Shown: piece by piece, positions 1 to 8,995 of the stretch
Layout: the number at the start of each line of letters is the position of its first letter
How positions within the stretch are numbered: the first letter of the stretch is position 1
NCBI GenBank assembly: GCA_025450495.1
Contig: JANWHI010000140.1
Location: 1 to 10,568, forward strand
Length of the DNA: 10,568 bases
Reading direction: 5' to 3'
Origin: Candidatus Dormiibacter sp.
GTDB lineage: Bacteria; Chloroflexota; Dormibacteria; UBA8260
Notes under the pieces: model-generated
What the model was told of the DNA's origin: nothing
Seen by the model: the letters and a program-made list of their open reading frames with translations, nothing else
Database searches by the model: none
Translations under genes and position numbers: made by a program

Positions 1-1207
1 CGATGTGGAACTCCTCGGCCCAGTAATGAGCGTTGGCGACGAGGAAGTTGCGCACCTGGTTGCGCCCATAGTTGAAGACGTAGGTTCCCCAGTCGGGATG
101 CTCACCACGGCGCGGGTCGCTGTGCTCGTAAAGCGGCGTACCGTCGAAGCGCGCCAGCGCCCAGCCGTCACGCGGAAAATGCGCCGGGACCCAGTCGAGC
201 AACACTCCGATGCTGTTGCGATGCATGACATCCACGAACATGCGGAAGTCGTCGGGGGTGCCGTGCCGCGCGGTGGGCGCGTAGTACCCGGTGACCTGGT
301 ACCCCCATGAGCCTCCGAAAGGATGCTCCATGACGGGGAGCAGTTCGACGTGCGTGAAGCCCATCGTGCGGCAGTGGGCGGCGAGCGGCTCGGCGATTTC
401 CTGATAGCTGAGCAGGCGCCCGTCGGCTGCGCGCCGCCACGAACCGAGGTGGACTTCGTAGGACGCGAACGGAGCGGCGCTCAGCGACGCGCGAGCACGT
501 CGCCGCATCCATGCGGCGTCACGCCACCTGTGCGTGCTGTGCTCGACGATGCTCGCGGTGCCCGGCGGATGATCCGCGGACCGCGCGAGGGGATCGGCTT
601 TGAACGTGCGCATCCCGTCGCCTCGCGTGACGAGGAACTTGTAGCGCACACCCTTGCCCACTCCGGGGCAGAACAACTCCCACACGCCTGAGCCGCCGAG
701 CATCCGCATGGGCCAGGTGCGCGCGTCCCAGAAGTTCGCGTCGCTGACGACGCTGACGCCGAGCGCGTTCGGCGCCCAGACGCTGAACGCCGTCCCGGTC
801 ACGCCGTTGTGCTCGATCACTCGTGCTCCGAGCGCGCGCCAGAGCTGCAGGTGCGTCCCCTCGCCGATCAGGTGGAGGTCGAGCTCGCCGAGGGTGGGTG
901 TGAAGGCATACGGATCCTCCTGCTCCCACTCCCGCTCATCGTTCCGAAACCGGATCCGGTACCCGGGCAGATCGCTCACCGGAAGATGCACCTCGAAGAG
1001 GCCGAGGCCGTTGCGACGCCGCATCGGGGTCACGCCGCCCTCGCGAGCGATGCTCGCCGACGTGGCATCCGGGTGAAACGCGCGGATCAGCGTCGTCGTG
1101 CCGTCGGGATGCGGTCCCAGCAGTCCGTGCGGGTCGCGCAGGCGTCCGGCGAGCAATTGCTCGAGCGCTCCGTCGAGGTCGGTCACGGCGCCTGCGTCGG
1201 CGGTCAC
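1..1207 (-). CDS. glgB: 1,4-alpha-glucan branching enzyme GlgB, C-terminal part beyond the left edge
   Basis: GlgB (GH13) cuts an alpha-1,4-glucan chain and rejoins it through an alpha-1,6 bond; here it would branch the polymer made by GlgE. I translated 402 open codons from a GTG at 1207-1205. Residues about 1-245 look like the two N-terminal beta-sandwich (CBM48-type) domains, including FSVWAPNA. The barrel begins at YEVHLGSW (residues 250-257), followed by VELLPVMEHPFGGSWGYQ and GH13 region I DWVPAHF (338-344). The last residues seen are EEFHI, so by comparison with E. coli GlgB (Asp335 in region I, nucleophile Asp405) the nucleophile should lie about six codons past the edge. The start overlaps the mak stop as GTGA, which suggests coupled translation; a second in-frame GTG at codon 8 is possible. 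The family call is very secure. Catalytic competence cannot be judged because the catalytic triad is outside the window. Confidence 0.95.
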   Translation of the reverse strand, partial: MTADAGAVTDLDGALEQLLAGRLRDPHGLLGPHPDGTTTLIRAFHPDATSASIAREGGVTPMRRRNGLGLFEVHLPVSDLPGYRIRFRNDEREWEQEDPYAFTPTLGELDLHLIGEGTHLQLWRALGARVIEHNGVTGTAFSVWAPNALGVSVVSDANFWDARTWPMRMLGGSGVWELFCPGVGKGVRYKFLVTRGDGMRTFKADPLARSADHPPGTASIVEHSTHRWRDAAWMRRRARASLSAAPFASYEVHLGSWRRAADGRLLSYQEIAEPLAAHCRTMGFTHVELLPVMEHPFGGSWGYQVTGYYAPTARHGTPDDFRMFVDVMHRNSIGVLLDWVPAHFPRDGWALARFDGTPLYEHSDPRRGEHPDWGTYVFNYGRNQVRNFLVANAHYWAEEFHI

Positions 1208-2723
1208 TTCGGCACCGCGCCGCGGAGCAGGAACCGAAGCGGGATCTCGACCCACGTGGGTCGATGTCCCAGTTCATACCCTATCTCGTAGACAGCCTTC
1301 TGGACCTCGAAGGCCCGGCGGATGACAAGCGCGGATCCGAGTTCCGGGAGCACGGGATCCGAGCCGATCGCCTCCAGGTAGGCGTTCCAGAAGGCGTCGC
1401 GATTGGCGGCCGCCCACGCGTCGCCGAATCCGGAGAGCACCCGTCCTTCGTCGCTGTCCGGAGCCGTGCGCTCGGCGATCGCCGCTGCGGCCGCGTAGTC
1501 GAACGAGCGGAGCATTGCCGACACGTCCCGAAGTGGCGTGCTCAACTCCCGCCGCTGCGCGGGCGTGCGATCGGGCTCGCCCTCGAAGTCGAGCACGACC
1601 CAGCCCGTGTCGACGCGAAGGAGCTGCCCGAGGTGCAGGTCGCCGTGGACGCGCGTCAGCAACCCCCCGGGCGGCAGATCCCGCAGGGCATCGAAATGCG
1701 AGACCACGTCGTCGCGGACGGCGCGGAGTGGATCCAATGCCGCGTCGGGGCGGCTGAGCAGCGAGTCGAGCTCGTCCGTCATGGCTGCCGCCCATGCGGA
1801 GAGCGTGGCCGGCGTCAGCGGCGCGGTCGCCATCGCAGCGCCGGCATCGCCGAGCGCGAGGTGCATCTCAGCAACCACCTGGCCAAGCCGCATCGACTCC
1901 GCGAGGAAAGCGGCGTCCTGATCGTCGACAGCGGCACGACGCTCGACGGCATCCGAAGCGCCCATTCCCTCCGCCGTCGCGTAGAGGTCCCGAAGGGACG
2001 TCATCGCCAGCGCCCACCCCTCACTGCTGTTGTGCAGGAATCGCTGGATGAGCACGAGCGGCGATGGCGGCTCGGCGCCCGACGCCCACACCACCCGCCC
2101 GAGCAACGGCGCGAAGTGCGTGAACCCGGACGCCGCCAGCGCGTCTGACATCTCGAGTTCCTGAGACGGTCCGGGCTCAACGCGGCGGAGATGCTTGAGG
2201 AAGAGCGCGTCGCCGACTTCCACCGACGTGTTGCTCTGCTCGACCCGCAGGGGGCGAATCGACGACAGGCTCCCGGTGTCGAGCGCGAGCGGATCCGGAC
2301 ACGAGCAGCGCAGCGTCCCGCTCGACGTTTCGAGCACCCGTTGCTCGCGGATTGCCTCGAGCAGCCATTCGATGTACACAGCATCGCCGACCGCGTCGTA
2401 CAGGAGCATCGCAGCTGGCGCGCCCGCCCACGGGATCACGAACTCCGGCGCCCGCTCCGCAAGGGCGTCGCCGGGCTCGCGAACACCGAGTGGCAGGACG
2501 TATCGCATGGTTACACCATCCGTGAACGTGACGGCGGTCAGCGTATGCAGCAGGATCGGTGCGGCCGTGCTGATCACAGCCGCGTCGACGACCGCGACGG
2601 ACTCGACGGTGCGACCATGCGCGCCGGCCCAGCGCTGGTGCGCGATGTACGCACCGAGCGCGCGCTCGCAGCCGTCAAGTCCGTGCTCGCGAAGCACCGC
2701 CGCAGCGCTGTCGCTCTGTGCGC

Positions 2724-2727
<4 letters not shown>
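1204..2727 (-). CDS. mak: Maltokinase (maltose-1-phosphate synthase)
   Basis: Mak (Pep2) uses ATP to phosphorylate maltose to alpha-maltose-1-phosphate, the donor for GlgE. The 507-residue protein has the family N-terminal cap (QRWAG at 31-35), the nucleotide-binding stretch EQSNTSVEV followed by LFLKHLRR with the likely phosphate-binding Lys178, the aminoglycoside-phosphotransferase-type catalytic loop HGDLHLGQ (361-368) and the metal-binding DFEGEP (380-385). I chose the ATG at 2727 because it overlaps the treS stop as ATGA and gives a family-like N-terminus; an in-frame start at 2907 would lie inside treS. No Shine-Dalgarno sequence is visible, which fits coupling to treS. The protein is about 50 residues longer than M. 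tuberculosis Mak (455 aa). In many actinobacteria Mak is fused to TreS; here the two are separate. Cytoplasmic; function confidently assigned. Confidence 0.94.
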
Positions 2728-4412
<1,685 letters not shown>

Positions 4413-4456
4413 CACGTCGGTGGCGGCAACGGGGCGGCGGCCGGTGGTGGCCAAGG

Positions 4457-6388
4457 TCAGCTCACCCGCAGGTGGAGGATGTGCGCCGGCTGCACGGCCG
4501 GGTCGAGGCGCACGTAGTTGGCCGGGCCGCGCCACCAGTAGGTGGTGTCGGTGAGCTCGTCGTGGGCGGAGAAGGCCGTGTCCGCGGGAATCCCCAGCGT
4601 GGCGAGGTCGAGCCAGGTGGTGGCCTCGTGGGCGTTGTGGGGGTCGAGGTTGACGATCACGAGCAGCACGTCGGCGCCATCGTCGCTGATCCGCGAGACG
4701 CAGAGCATCTGGTCGGAGTCGATGTGGTGGATGCGCAGCGTGCCCAGCAACGCGATCGCCTCGCGGTGGCGCCTGCGAATGTCGTTGACCAGCCGCACCA
4801 TCGGCGCCAGCGAGACCGGATGGGTCCAGTCACGCCGGCGCAGCTGGTACTTCTCAGAGTCGAGATACTCCTCGCTGCCGGCCGCCACCGCGACGTTCTC
4901 GAACAGCTCGTAGCCGCTGTACATGCCCCACGACGGGGCGGTCATCGCCGCCAGGACGAGGCGCAGCGCGAAGGCCGCCGGGCCGCCGTGCTGCAGGGTC
5001 TCGTGCAGGATGTCGGGCGTGTTGACCCAGAAGTTGGGGCGGAAGGCAGCGACGCTGTCCGGCGCGCTCAGCTCGGTGAGGTACGCAACCAGCTCCTCCT
5101 TGGTGTTGCGCCAGGTGAAATAGGTGTACGACTGGGTGAAGCCGATCTTGGCCAGGCGCATCATCACCGCCGGCCGGGTGAAGGCCTCCGCCAGGAAGAC
5201 GACGTCGGGGTGGCGACGGTGCACCTCGGTGATCAGCCACTCCCAGAAGGCGATCGGTTTGGTGTGCGGGTTGTCGACGCGGAACACGCGCACCCCGCGG
5301 TCGATCCAGAGCATGAGCACGTCCCGCAGCGCTTCCCACAGCGCGACGCGATCGTCGGTGTCGAAGTTGATCGGGTAGATGTCCTGGTAGCGCTTGGGCG
5401 GGTTCTCGGCGTGGCGGATGCTGCCGTCGGGGCGATGTCTGAACCACTGCGGGTGCTCGGTCACCCAGGGATGGTCGGGGCTGGTCTGCAGCGCGTAGTC
5501 GAGGGCCACCTCGAGGCCGATGCCGCGCGCGGCTCGCACGAACGCTTCGAAGTCCGCCGCGGTGCCCAGCTCGGGATGGACGGCGGTGTGGCCGCCGGCG
5601 GCGCCCCCGATCGCCCAGGGGCTGCCCGGGTCGTCCGGCCCGGGGTCGAGGCTGTTGTTCGGCCCTTTGCGAAAGCTGACCCCGATGGGGTGGATGGGCG
5701 GCAGGTAGACGACGTCGAAGCCCATCGCCGCGATCGCCGGCAGGCGCGCCGCGGCGGAGTGGAAGGTGCCGTGGCGGCCACCGCCCTCGGAGCGGGGGAA
5801 GAGCTCGTACCAGGCCGAGAAGCCGCCGAGCGGGCGGTCCACCCAGAGCGGGAAAGGCCCGGCGACGGTCGCCGCCGAACGGTCGACGGTGCGCCGCATC
5901 AGGGCCACCGCCGCCGAGCGTCCCGCGGCGGTCAGCCGCGCTCTCTGCTTGCCCTTGGCGCGCAGCGCCGCCGCCAGGGCGGTCAGCGACCGGCGATCGG
6001 CGCTGGGCACGCCCGCGCGCTTGGCCCGGCGCTCCGCCAGCAGCCCGCCCTCTTCGAGCTCGACGCCCACGTCCTGGCCGGCGGCAGATCGCAACCTGAG
6101 GTCGCGCAGCCAGCTGCCGTAGTCGTCGGGCACGGCGATGATCTCGAAGCTGAGTGGCCCCGGCTTGCTCGGCACCAGGCTGGTGCGGTAGCGATCGTCC
6201 TTGGTCAGCTGAAGGGGCAGCTCGCGGCGGCCCTGGCGCACCCAGGCGAGCAGCAGGTCGGGCCCATCGGCGATCACCACGGCGCTGACCTCGAGCGGCA
6301 GCCCGACGGTGGCCTTGGCGGGCAGGCGGCCGCAGTCGACCGTCGGTCGCACACCGTCGATGACCACACGCCGAACATCAGAGGGCAT
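4457..6388 (-). CDS. glgE: Alpha-1,4-glucan:maltose-1-phosphate maltosyltransferase GlgE
   Basis: GlgE (GH13_3) transfers maltosyl units from alpha-maltose-1-phosphate to the non-reducing end of alpha-1,4-glucan, releasing phosphate; it is the defining enzyme of this pathway. The 643-residue protein has an N-terminal beta domain (about 1-100), a helical stretch, then the barrel opening with [23 protein letters not shown], region [13 protein letters not shown], nucleophile Asp372 in [11 protein letters not shown], acid/base Glu401 in FLAEAFTRP, and Asp459 in [10 protein letters not shown]. These match the three catalytic residues known for Streptomyces GlgE (Asp394, Glu423, Asp480). It is slightly shorter than M. 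tuberculosis GlgE (701 aa). It is first in the operon. The ATG at 6388 has no Shine-Dalgarno sequence but has a TAGGCT box nine bases upstream, suggesting a nearly leaderless transcript. Cytoplasmic. Confidence 0.96.
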   Translation of the reverse strand: MPSDVRRVVIDGVRPTVDCGRLPAKATVGLPLEVSAVVIADGPDLLLAWVRQGRRELPLQLTKDDRYRTSLVPSKPGPLSFEIIAVPDDYGSWLRDLRLRSAAGQDVGVELEEGGLLAERRAKRAGVPSADRRSLTALAAALRAKGKQRARLTAAGRSAAVALMRRTVDRSAATVAGPFPLWVDRPLGGFSAWYELFPRSEGGGRHGTFHSAAARLPAIAAMGFDVVYLPPIHPIGVSFRKGPNNSLDPGPDDPGSPWAIGGAAGGHTAVHPELGTAADFEAFVRAARGIGLEVALDYALQTSPDHPWVTEHPQWFRHRPDGSIRHAENPPKRYQDIYPINFDTDDRVALWEALRDVLMLWIDRGVRVFRVDNPHTKPIAFWEWLITEVHRRHPDVVFLAEAFTRPAVMMRLAKIGFTQSYTYFTWRNTKEELVAYLTELSAPDSVAAFRPNFWVNTPDILHETLQHGGPAAFALRLVLAAMTAPSWGMYSGYELFENVAVAAGSEEYLDSEKYQLRRRDWTHPVSLAPMVRLVNDIRRRHREAIALLGTLRIHHIDSDQMLCVSRISDDGADVLLVIVNLDPHNAHEATTWLDLATLGIPADTAFSAHDELTDTTYWWRGPANYVRLDPAVQPAHILHLRVS

Positions 6389-6397
6389 CTCGCGACC

Positions 6398-6403
6398 AGC
6401 CTA
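6398..6403 (-). promoter_or_regulatory. Possible -10 box of the glgE operon promoter (near-leaderless)
   Basis: TAGGCT on the minus strand fits the actinobacterial TANNNT -10 pattern. Its last base is 9 nt before the glgE ATG, so transcription would begin about 2-3 nt before the start codon. No Shine-Dalgarno sequence lies in between. I see no -35 match at 16-19 bp. This rests on position and a loose motif only. Confidence 0.35.
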
Positions 6404-6455
6404 ACGGGCCTGTCCGCCGCCGGGCGACCTGTTCCCAAATGGAGGGTTCAGTCGT

Positions 6456-6479
6456 TTGCAAGGCGAATGATCGATGCAA
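6456..6479. repeat. Short inverted repeat in the glgE/sigma divergent region
   Basis: TTGCA (6456-6460) is mirrored by TGCAA (6475-6479) with 14 bases between them. The arms are only 5 bp, so it may be chance. Its place between two divergent transcription units makes it a candidate operator half-site pair, about 70-90 bp upstream of glgE and just before the preferred sigma start. Confidence 0.15.
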
Positions 6480-6500
6480 GCGTCCGTCCCGGCGTCCACC

Positions 6501-6506
6501 AGGAGG
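6501..6506 (+). promoter_or_regulatory. Ribosome binding site deciding the sigma-factor start
   Basis: AGGAGG is a perfect Shine-Dalgarno core, 11 bases before the GTG at 6518. The spacing is slightly long, but this is the only strong site in the region. It favours the GTG over the in-frame ATG at 6467, inside whose reading frame it would otherwise lie. Confidence 0.55.
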
Positions 6507-6517
6507 CTGCTGCACAC

Positions 6518-7045
6518 GTGACGCTGCTGCCCTTCGAGCACCTCTACACCAGCCATGTCGCCAGCGTCCACCGCTTCTGCCTGTCGCAGGTGGGCGACGC
6601 GGCGGCGGCTGAGGACATCACCCACGACACGTTCATCCGCGCCTTTGCCGCCTACCAGCGAGTCCGCCCCGCCGAGGACGTCGCCCGCACCTGGCTGATC
6701 TCGATCGCGCGCAACCTCAGCACCGACCATCATCGCCGTCACGGTCGCTGGCGGCGGCTCATCGAGAGGCAGCGGCGGGTGGTCACCGAGCAGCGTGGCG
6801 TCGAGAGCCTCGCCGAAGAGCGCTCGCAACTCCATGCCGTCGCTGCAGCGATGGTGGGCATGCGCCCGCGCGAGCGTGAGCTGATCGGTCTCCGGGTGGC
6901 GGCCGATCTGTCCTACCGGGAGGTGGGCGAGCTGATGGGAATGTCCGAACCGGCGGCCAAGGTCGCCACCCACCGGGCCCTGGGCCGGCTGCGCGAGCGG
7001 CTCGGCCGGGCGTCCGTTCATGACATCAGGGAGATCGTGCAATGA
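6518..7045 (+). CDS. ECF-type RNA polymerase sigma factor
   Basis: The 175-residue protein has the two domains of extracytoplasmic-function sigma factors. Region 2 (about 5-75) includes DITHDTFIRAFAAYQR and TWLISIARNLSTDHHRR, which in the family bind core polymerase and the -10 element. Region 4 (about 107-162) has a helix-turn-helix, LSYREVGELMGMSEPAAKVA, that binds the -35 element. A basic linker (HGRWRRLIERQRR) joins them. I prefer the GTG at 6518 because of AGGAGG at 6501-6506; the ATG at 6467 would add 17 residues and is the main alternative. The stop overlaps the next gene's ATG (ATGA), so the partner protein is probably made in step. It diverges from glgE across 129 bp. I see no ECF-type GGAAC promoter with normal spacing upstream, so autoregulation is not visible. 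The subfamily cannot be fixed by eye. Confidence 0.92.
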   Translation: MTLLPFEHLYTSHVASVHRFCLSQVGDAAAAEDITHDTFIRAFAAYQRVRPAEDVARTWLISIARNLSTDHHRRHGRWRRLIERQRRVVTEQRGVESLAEERSQLHAVAAAMVGMRPRERELIGLRVAADLSYREVGELMGMSEPAAKVATHRALGRLRERLGRASVHDIREIVQ

Positions 7046-8289
7046 CCATCGACATCGACATCGACAGCCAAACCTTCGAGCAGGAGCTGCGAGCGCTGTA
7101 CGCGACCGTCGCGCCGCCTCGCACTCGGCCGTCGCTCGAGGTCGTCGACGCGGCGCCGTCGCCCCCACCCGCCGGCTCTTCACCATGGCTGCGCGGACGT
7201 GTGCTCCGGCGCGGCGGCGCTGTGGGTGCCATCGCGGCGGTGGTGATCGTCGGCGTGGTCGCGGTCCGCGGCCGTCCGGCGCCGGCCGGGCCGCCGCAGC
7301 TCAGCCTGCTGAGCGTGTCGGTCCTGCCCGCGGGCGGCCAGCTCAACTGCACCATCGCCGTCTCCGCGCTGAGCGATGTCCACGCCACCGGGTTCATCAC
7401 GTTCGCGCAAGGACGTGCCTCCTTCGCACCGGTGACCACAACGGGCAACACCTATGTGCGGGGCCTGCACCGCTGGGTGGACACGACGCCGCAGATGGTG
7501 GCGCCGGACGACAACTCCTACGTCACCGCCGGCGGTGACCAGACCCATACGGACGTACAGGTGGTCGACTCCACCGGCAGGCACACTGTCCTGACGGTCA
7601 ACAGCTCACTCAGCCCGCTCGGCTTTTCGCCCGAGGGCATCGTGCTCCTCGACACCAGCCCGAGCCACAACGGACCGAATTCGAAGATGCCGATTTCCCT
7701 GCTCGATCCGCGCACCGGCACTATCCGCGCCATGCCGTTGCCCGCCTACCCGGCGATCGTGGGAGCACCGGGTACTGGCCCCGGCTTGTCCTACGGCATG
7801 ACCACCGGCTACCAGGCAGGCACCAGTTCCATCTGGATGTATTCGTACAACGCGGCCAGCAACATCAGTCAGGTCAGCCGCTACGACCTCACCAACGGTA
7901 CGACGACGCTCTGGTTCGACGGGCGCGTCGACGGGCTGGGCGCAGCCCAGCAGGTGGGGGAGACGGCAGCAGGCGAGGCGATCATTCAGGTGGCCAGCAG
8001 CGACATCCAGCACGTCGCGCCCAACCAGCGCGCCGGGATTCGCGAAAGCACCCTGCTGATGAGCTCGCCACACCGTGGCACAGTCCTCAACGCCGGGCGC
8101 GAGGGCGACGCCGGTGTCGCTGACAACCTCTCACCGCTGTCAGCGATCGACGGCCACGACGTCTGGCTTGCCGGCGACAACGGCACCCTCTGGCGCTACC
8201 AGCCCGGGCAGGGGCTGCGGGCGATGGCGTCGATCCGCACCAGCACCAACGGTGCGCCGGGAGTGAGCATCTCGGGGGCGTGCGTCTGA
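7042..8289 (+). CDS. Single-pass membrane protein, probable atypical regulator (anti-sigma-like) of the ECF sigma factor
   Basis: I do not recognise a named family. The 415-residue protein has a short cytoplasmic N-terminus (1-58; acidic IDIDID, a helical QTFEQELRALYATV, then Pro-rich), one hydrophobic segment (about 59-75, VGAIAAVVIVGVVAV) preceded by RGRVLRR, and a 340-residue extracytoplasmic part. That part is rich in Gly, Thr, Ser and beta-type stretches such as DVQVVDSTGRHTVLTV, ISLLDPRTGTIRAMPL and VWLAGDNGTLWRYQPG, reminiscent of a beta-propeller; this is inference. Its only cysteines are Cys103 (LNC) and Cys414 (next to last), positioned to form a disulfide that closes the fold. The HxxxCxxC zinc motif of common anti-sigma domains is absent. 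The ATGA overlap with the sigma gene and the topology make it the likely sensor or anti-sigma partner. A secreted-domain lipoprotein or unrelated surface protein is less likely. Confidence 0.72.
   Translation: MTIDIDIDSQTFEQELRALYATVAPPRTRPSLEVVDAAPSPPPAGSSPWLRGRVLRRGGAVGAIAAVVIVGVVAVRGRPAPAGPPQLSLLSVSVLPAGGQLNCTIAVSALSDVHATGFITFAQGRASFAPVTTTGNTYVRGLHRWVDTTPQMVAPDDNSYVTAGGDQTHTDVQVVDSTGRHTVLTVNSSLSPLGFSPEGIVLLDTSPSHNGPNSKMPISLLDPRTGTIRAMPLPAYPAIVGAPGTGPGLSYGMTTGYQAGTSSIWMYSYNAASNISQVSRYDLTNGTTTLWFDGRVDGLGAAQQVGETAAGEAIIQVASSDIQHVAPNQRAGIRESTLLMSSPHRGTVLNAGREGDAGVADNLSPLSAIDGHDVWLAGDNGTLWRYQPGQGLRAMASIRTSTNGAPGVSISGACV
7048..7065 (+). repeat. Hexanucleotide tandem repeat (ATCGAC)x3
   Basis: Three perfect copies of ATCGAC sit right after the start of the membrane-protein gene and encode IDIDID. 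Unit slippage would change the length in steps of two residues and keep the frame. It is probably only an acidic N-terminal tail. Confidence 0.5.
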
Positions 8290-8294
8290 CGCCT

Positions 8295-8342
8295 CAGTGG
8301 GGCACGCTGCTACCCAGCCGGACCACCGCTCGCGCCCCACTG
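8295..8342. terminator. Hairpin between convergent genes, possible bidirectional terminator
   Basis: CAGTGGGGC (8295-8303) pairs perfectly with GCCCCACTG (8334-8342), a 9-bp stem with a 30-base loop, between the stop of the membrane-protein gene (8289) and the stop of the convergent acetyltransferase gene (8385). There is no T-tract on either strand, so it is not a classic intrinsic terminator, but U-less hairpins are common at gene ends in high-GC bacteria. Position supports the call more than structure does. Confidence 0.4.
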
Positions 8343-8384
8343 GAAGCGCACGTCGTACTCGTCCTGCATGACCGGCATGCCGCC

Positions 8385-8867
8385 TCAGTCCAACGCTCGT
8401 ACGTAGCACTCAGAAGCAAGGCTGAGGCCGGCTTCTCGCAGCACTCGGCGTTTCGGCTCGTCGTGCTGTCCGCAGACGGCGATGACGACGACCACGCCAT
8501 GGTGCCGAGCCTCGACCGTGAGCGCGTCGAGGATTCGCCGTCCCACCGTCGCCCACATGTCGGGTGTCGCAACCATGAAGTCGTCAACTATCGCCGCGGG
8601 GCCGCGGGGATCGTAGACCACCGGGGCTGTGTGAATCTCAGCGGTGCCGAATCCAACCACGGCACCGTCGTCGTCTGCGACGAGCACGACGACGTCGTCG
8701 CGCGTTAGCAAGGTGTGGAAGTACTCGTTCTGGGCTGCACGCGCATTCGCAGCGCGACGATGAAAGACGGGGTGGTGCACCTCGTACTGCTCGCGCTTCC
8801 GCGCGCTGAGGTCAAGCATCGCGGGTATGTCCGCACCTCTCGCGGGTCGGATCATCGGGATGCTCAT
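8385..8867 (-). CDS. GNAT-like N-acetyltransferase
   Basis: The 160-residue protein has the order expected of the GNAT fold: an N-terminal IRPARGADIPAMLDLSA strand and helix, then VVVLVADDDGAVVGFGTAEIH (the central hairpin), then IVDDFMVATPDMWATVGRRILDAL (strand 4 and the acetyl-CoA loop, about 93-116), and a final VVVVIAVCGQHDEPKRRVLREAGL segment (124-148) typical of the last helix before the closing strand. The acetyl-CoA loop is degenerate: only Gly109 and a following Arg of the usual RxxGxG/A remain, so activity or cofactor use is uncertain. The substrate is unknown. The ATG at 8867 is preceded by GGAGAA with 7-base spacing; Met5 is a weaker alternative. The gene stands alone, convergent with the ECF partner gene and divergent from the thioredoxin gene. 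Confidence 0.72.
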   Translation of the reverse strand: MSIPMIRPARGADIPAMLDLSARKREQYEVHHPVFHRRAANARAAQNEYFHTLLTRDDVVVLVADDDGAVVGFGTAEIHTAPVVYDPRGPAAIVDDFMVATPDMWATVGRRILDALTVEARHHGVVVVIAVCGQHDEPKRRVLREAGLSLASECYVRALD

Positions 8868-8874
8868 CAGTCCA

Positions 8875-8880
8875 TTCTCC
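8875..8880 (-). promoter_or_regulatory. Ribosome binding site of the acetyltransferase gene
   Basis: GGAGAA on the minus strand lies 7 bases before the ATG at 8867. This fixes the start there rather than at the in-frame Met5. Confidence 0.6.
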
Positions 8881-8902
8881 AGCGTCTGACCGAGAGGAGT
8901 TC

Positions 8903-8995
8903 ATGCGGCGGCCAAAGGCCGGCGCCGTTGCGGAGGCACCGGGCTGCCGATCGCGGCGTATGGTGATCGCATGTCGCGCTACCGCTGGGCATTGA
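8903..8995 (+). CDS. Possible 30-residue small ORF overlapping the thioredoxin gene start
   Basis: An ATG at 8903 follows GAGAGGAG (8892-8899) closely and opens a 30-codon frame (begins MRRPKAGAVAEAPGC, ends RATAGH) that stops at 8993-8995, 23 bases inside the thioredoxin gene in another frame. The purine-rich site is the best ribosome site in this intergenic region, but the spacing to the ATG is only 3 bases. The peptide is Arg/Ala-rich and unrecognised. It could be a leader peptide coupling translation to the thioredoxin gene, or a chance ORF in GC-rich DNA. Confidence 0.2.
   Translation: MRRPKAGAVAEAPGCRSRRMVIACRATAGH
8959..8964 (+). promoter_or_regulatory. Possible -10 box of the thioredoxin/ccdA operon (leaderless)
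   Basis: TATGGT fits TANNNT. The ATG at 8971 lies at the distance where transcription would start (seven bases after the last base of the box), and no convincing Shine-Dalgarno sequence precedes it. No -35 element is evident at 16-19 bp. Confidence 0.35.

Noticed and set aside
6403..6435. An ECF-type promoter (GGAAC ... CGTT) in front of glgE.
   Set aside because: The gap between the two elements is 24 bp, well above the usual 16-17 or so.
4472..7045. An 857-codon plus-strand frame running antisense through all of glgE into the sigma factor.
   Set aside because: Only the last 175 codons resemble a protein family. The upstream part is antisense to a secure GlgE and is open because GC-rich codons rarely give stops on the complementary strand.
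8655..8705. An apparent inverted repeat of CGTCGTCG/CGACGACG.
   Set aside because: It arises from runs of Asp (GAC) and Val (GTC) codons, which are reverse complements, within the acetyltransferase gene.
8909..8921. A CGGCC-AAA-GGCCG hairpin upstream of the thioredoxin gene as a terminator.
   Set aside because: A 5-bp stem with a 3-base loop and no T-tract is expected by chance in such GC-rich sequence.
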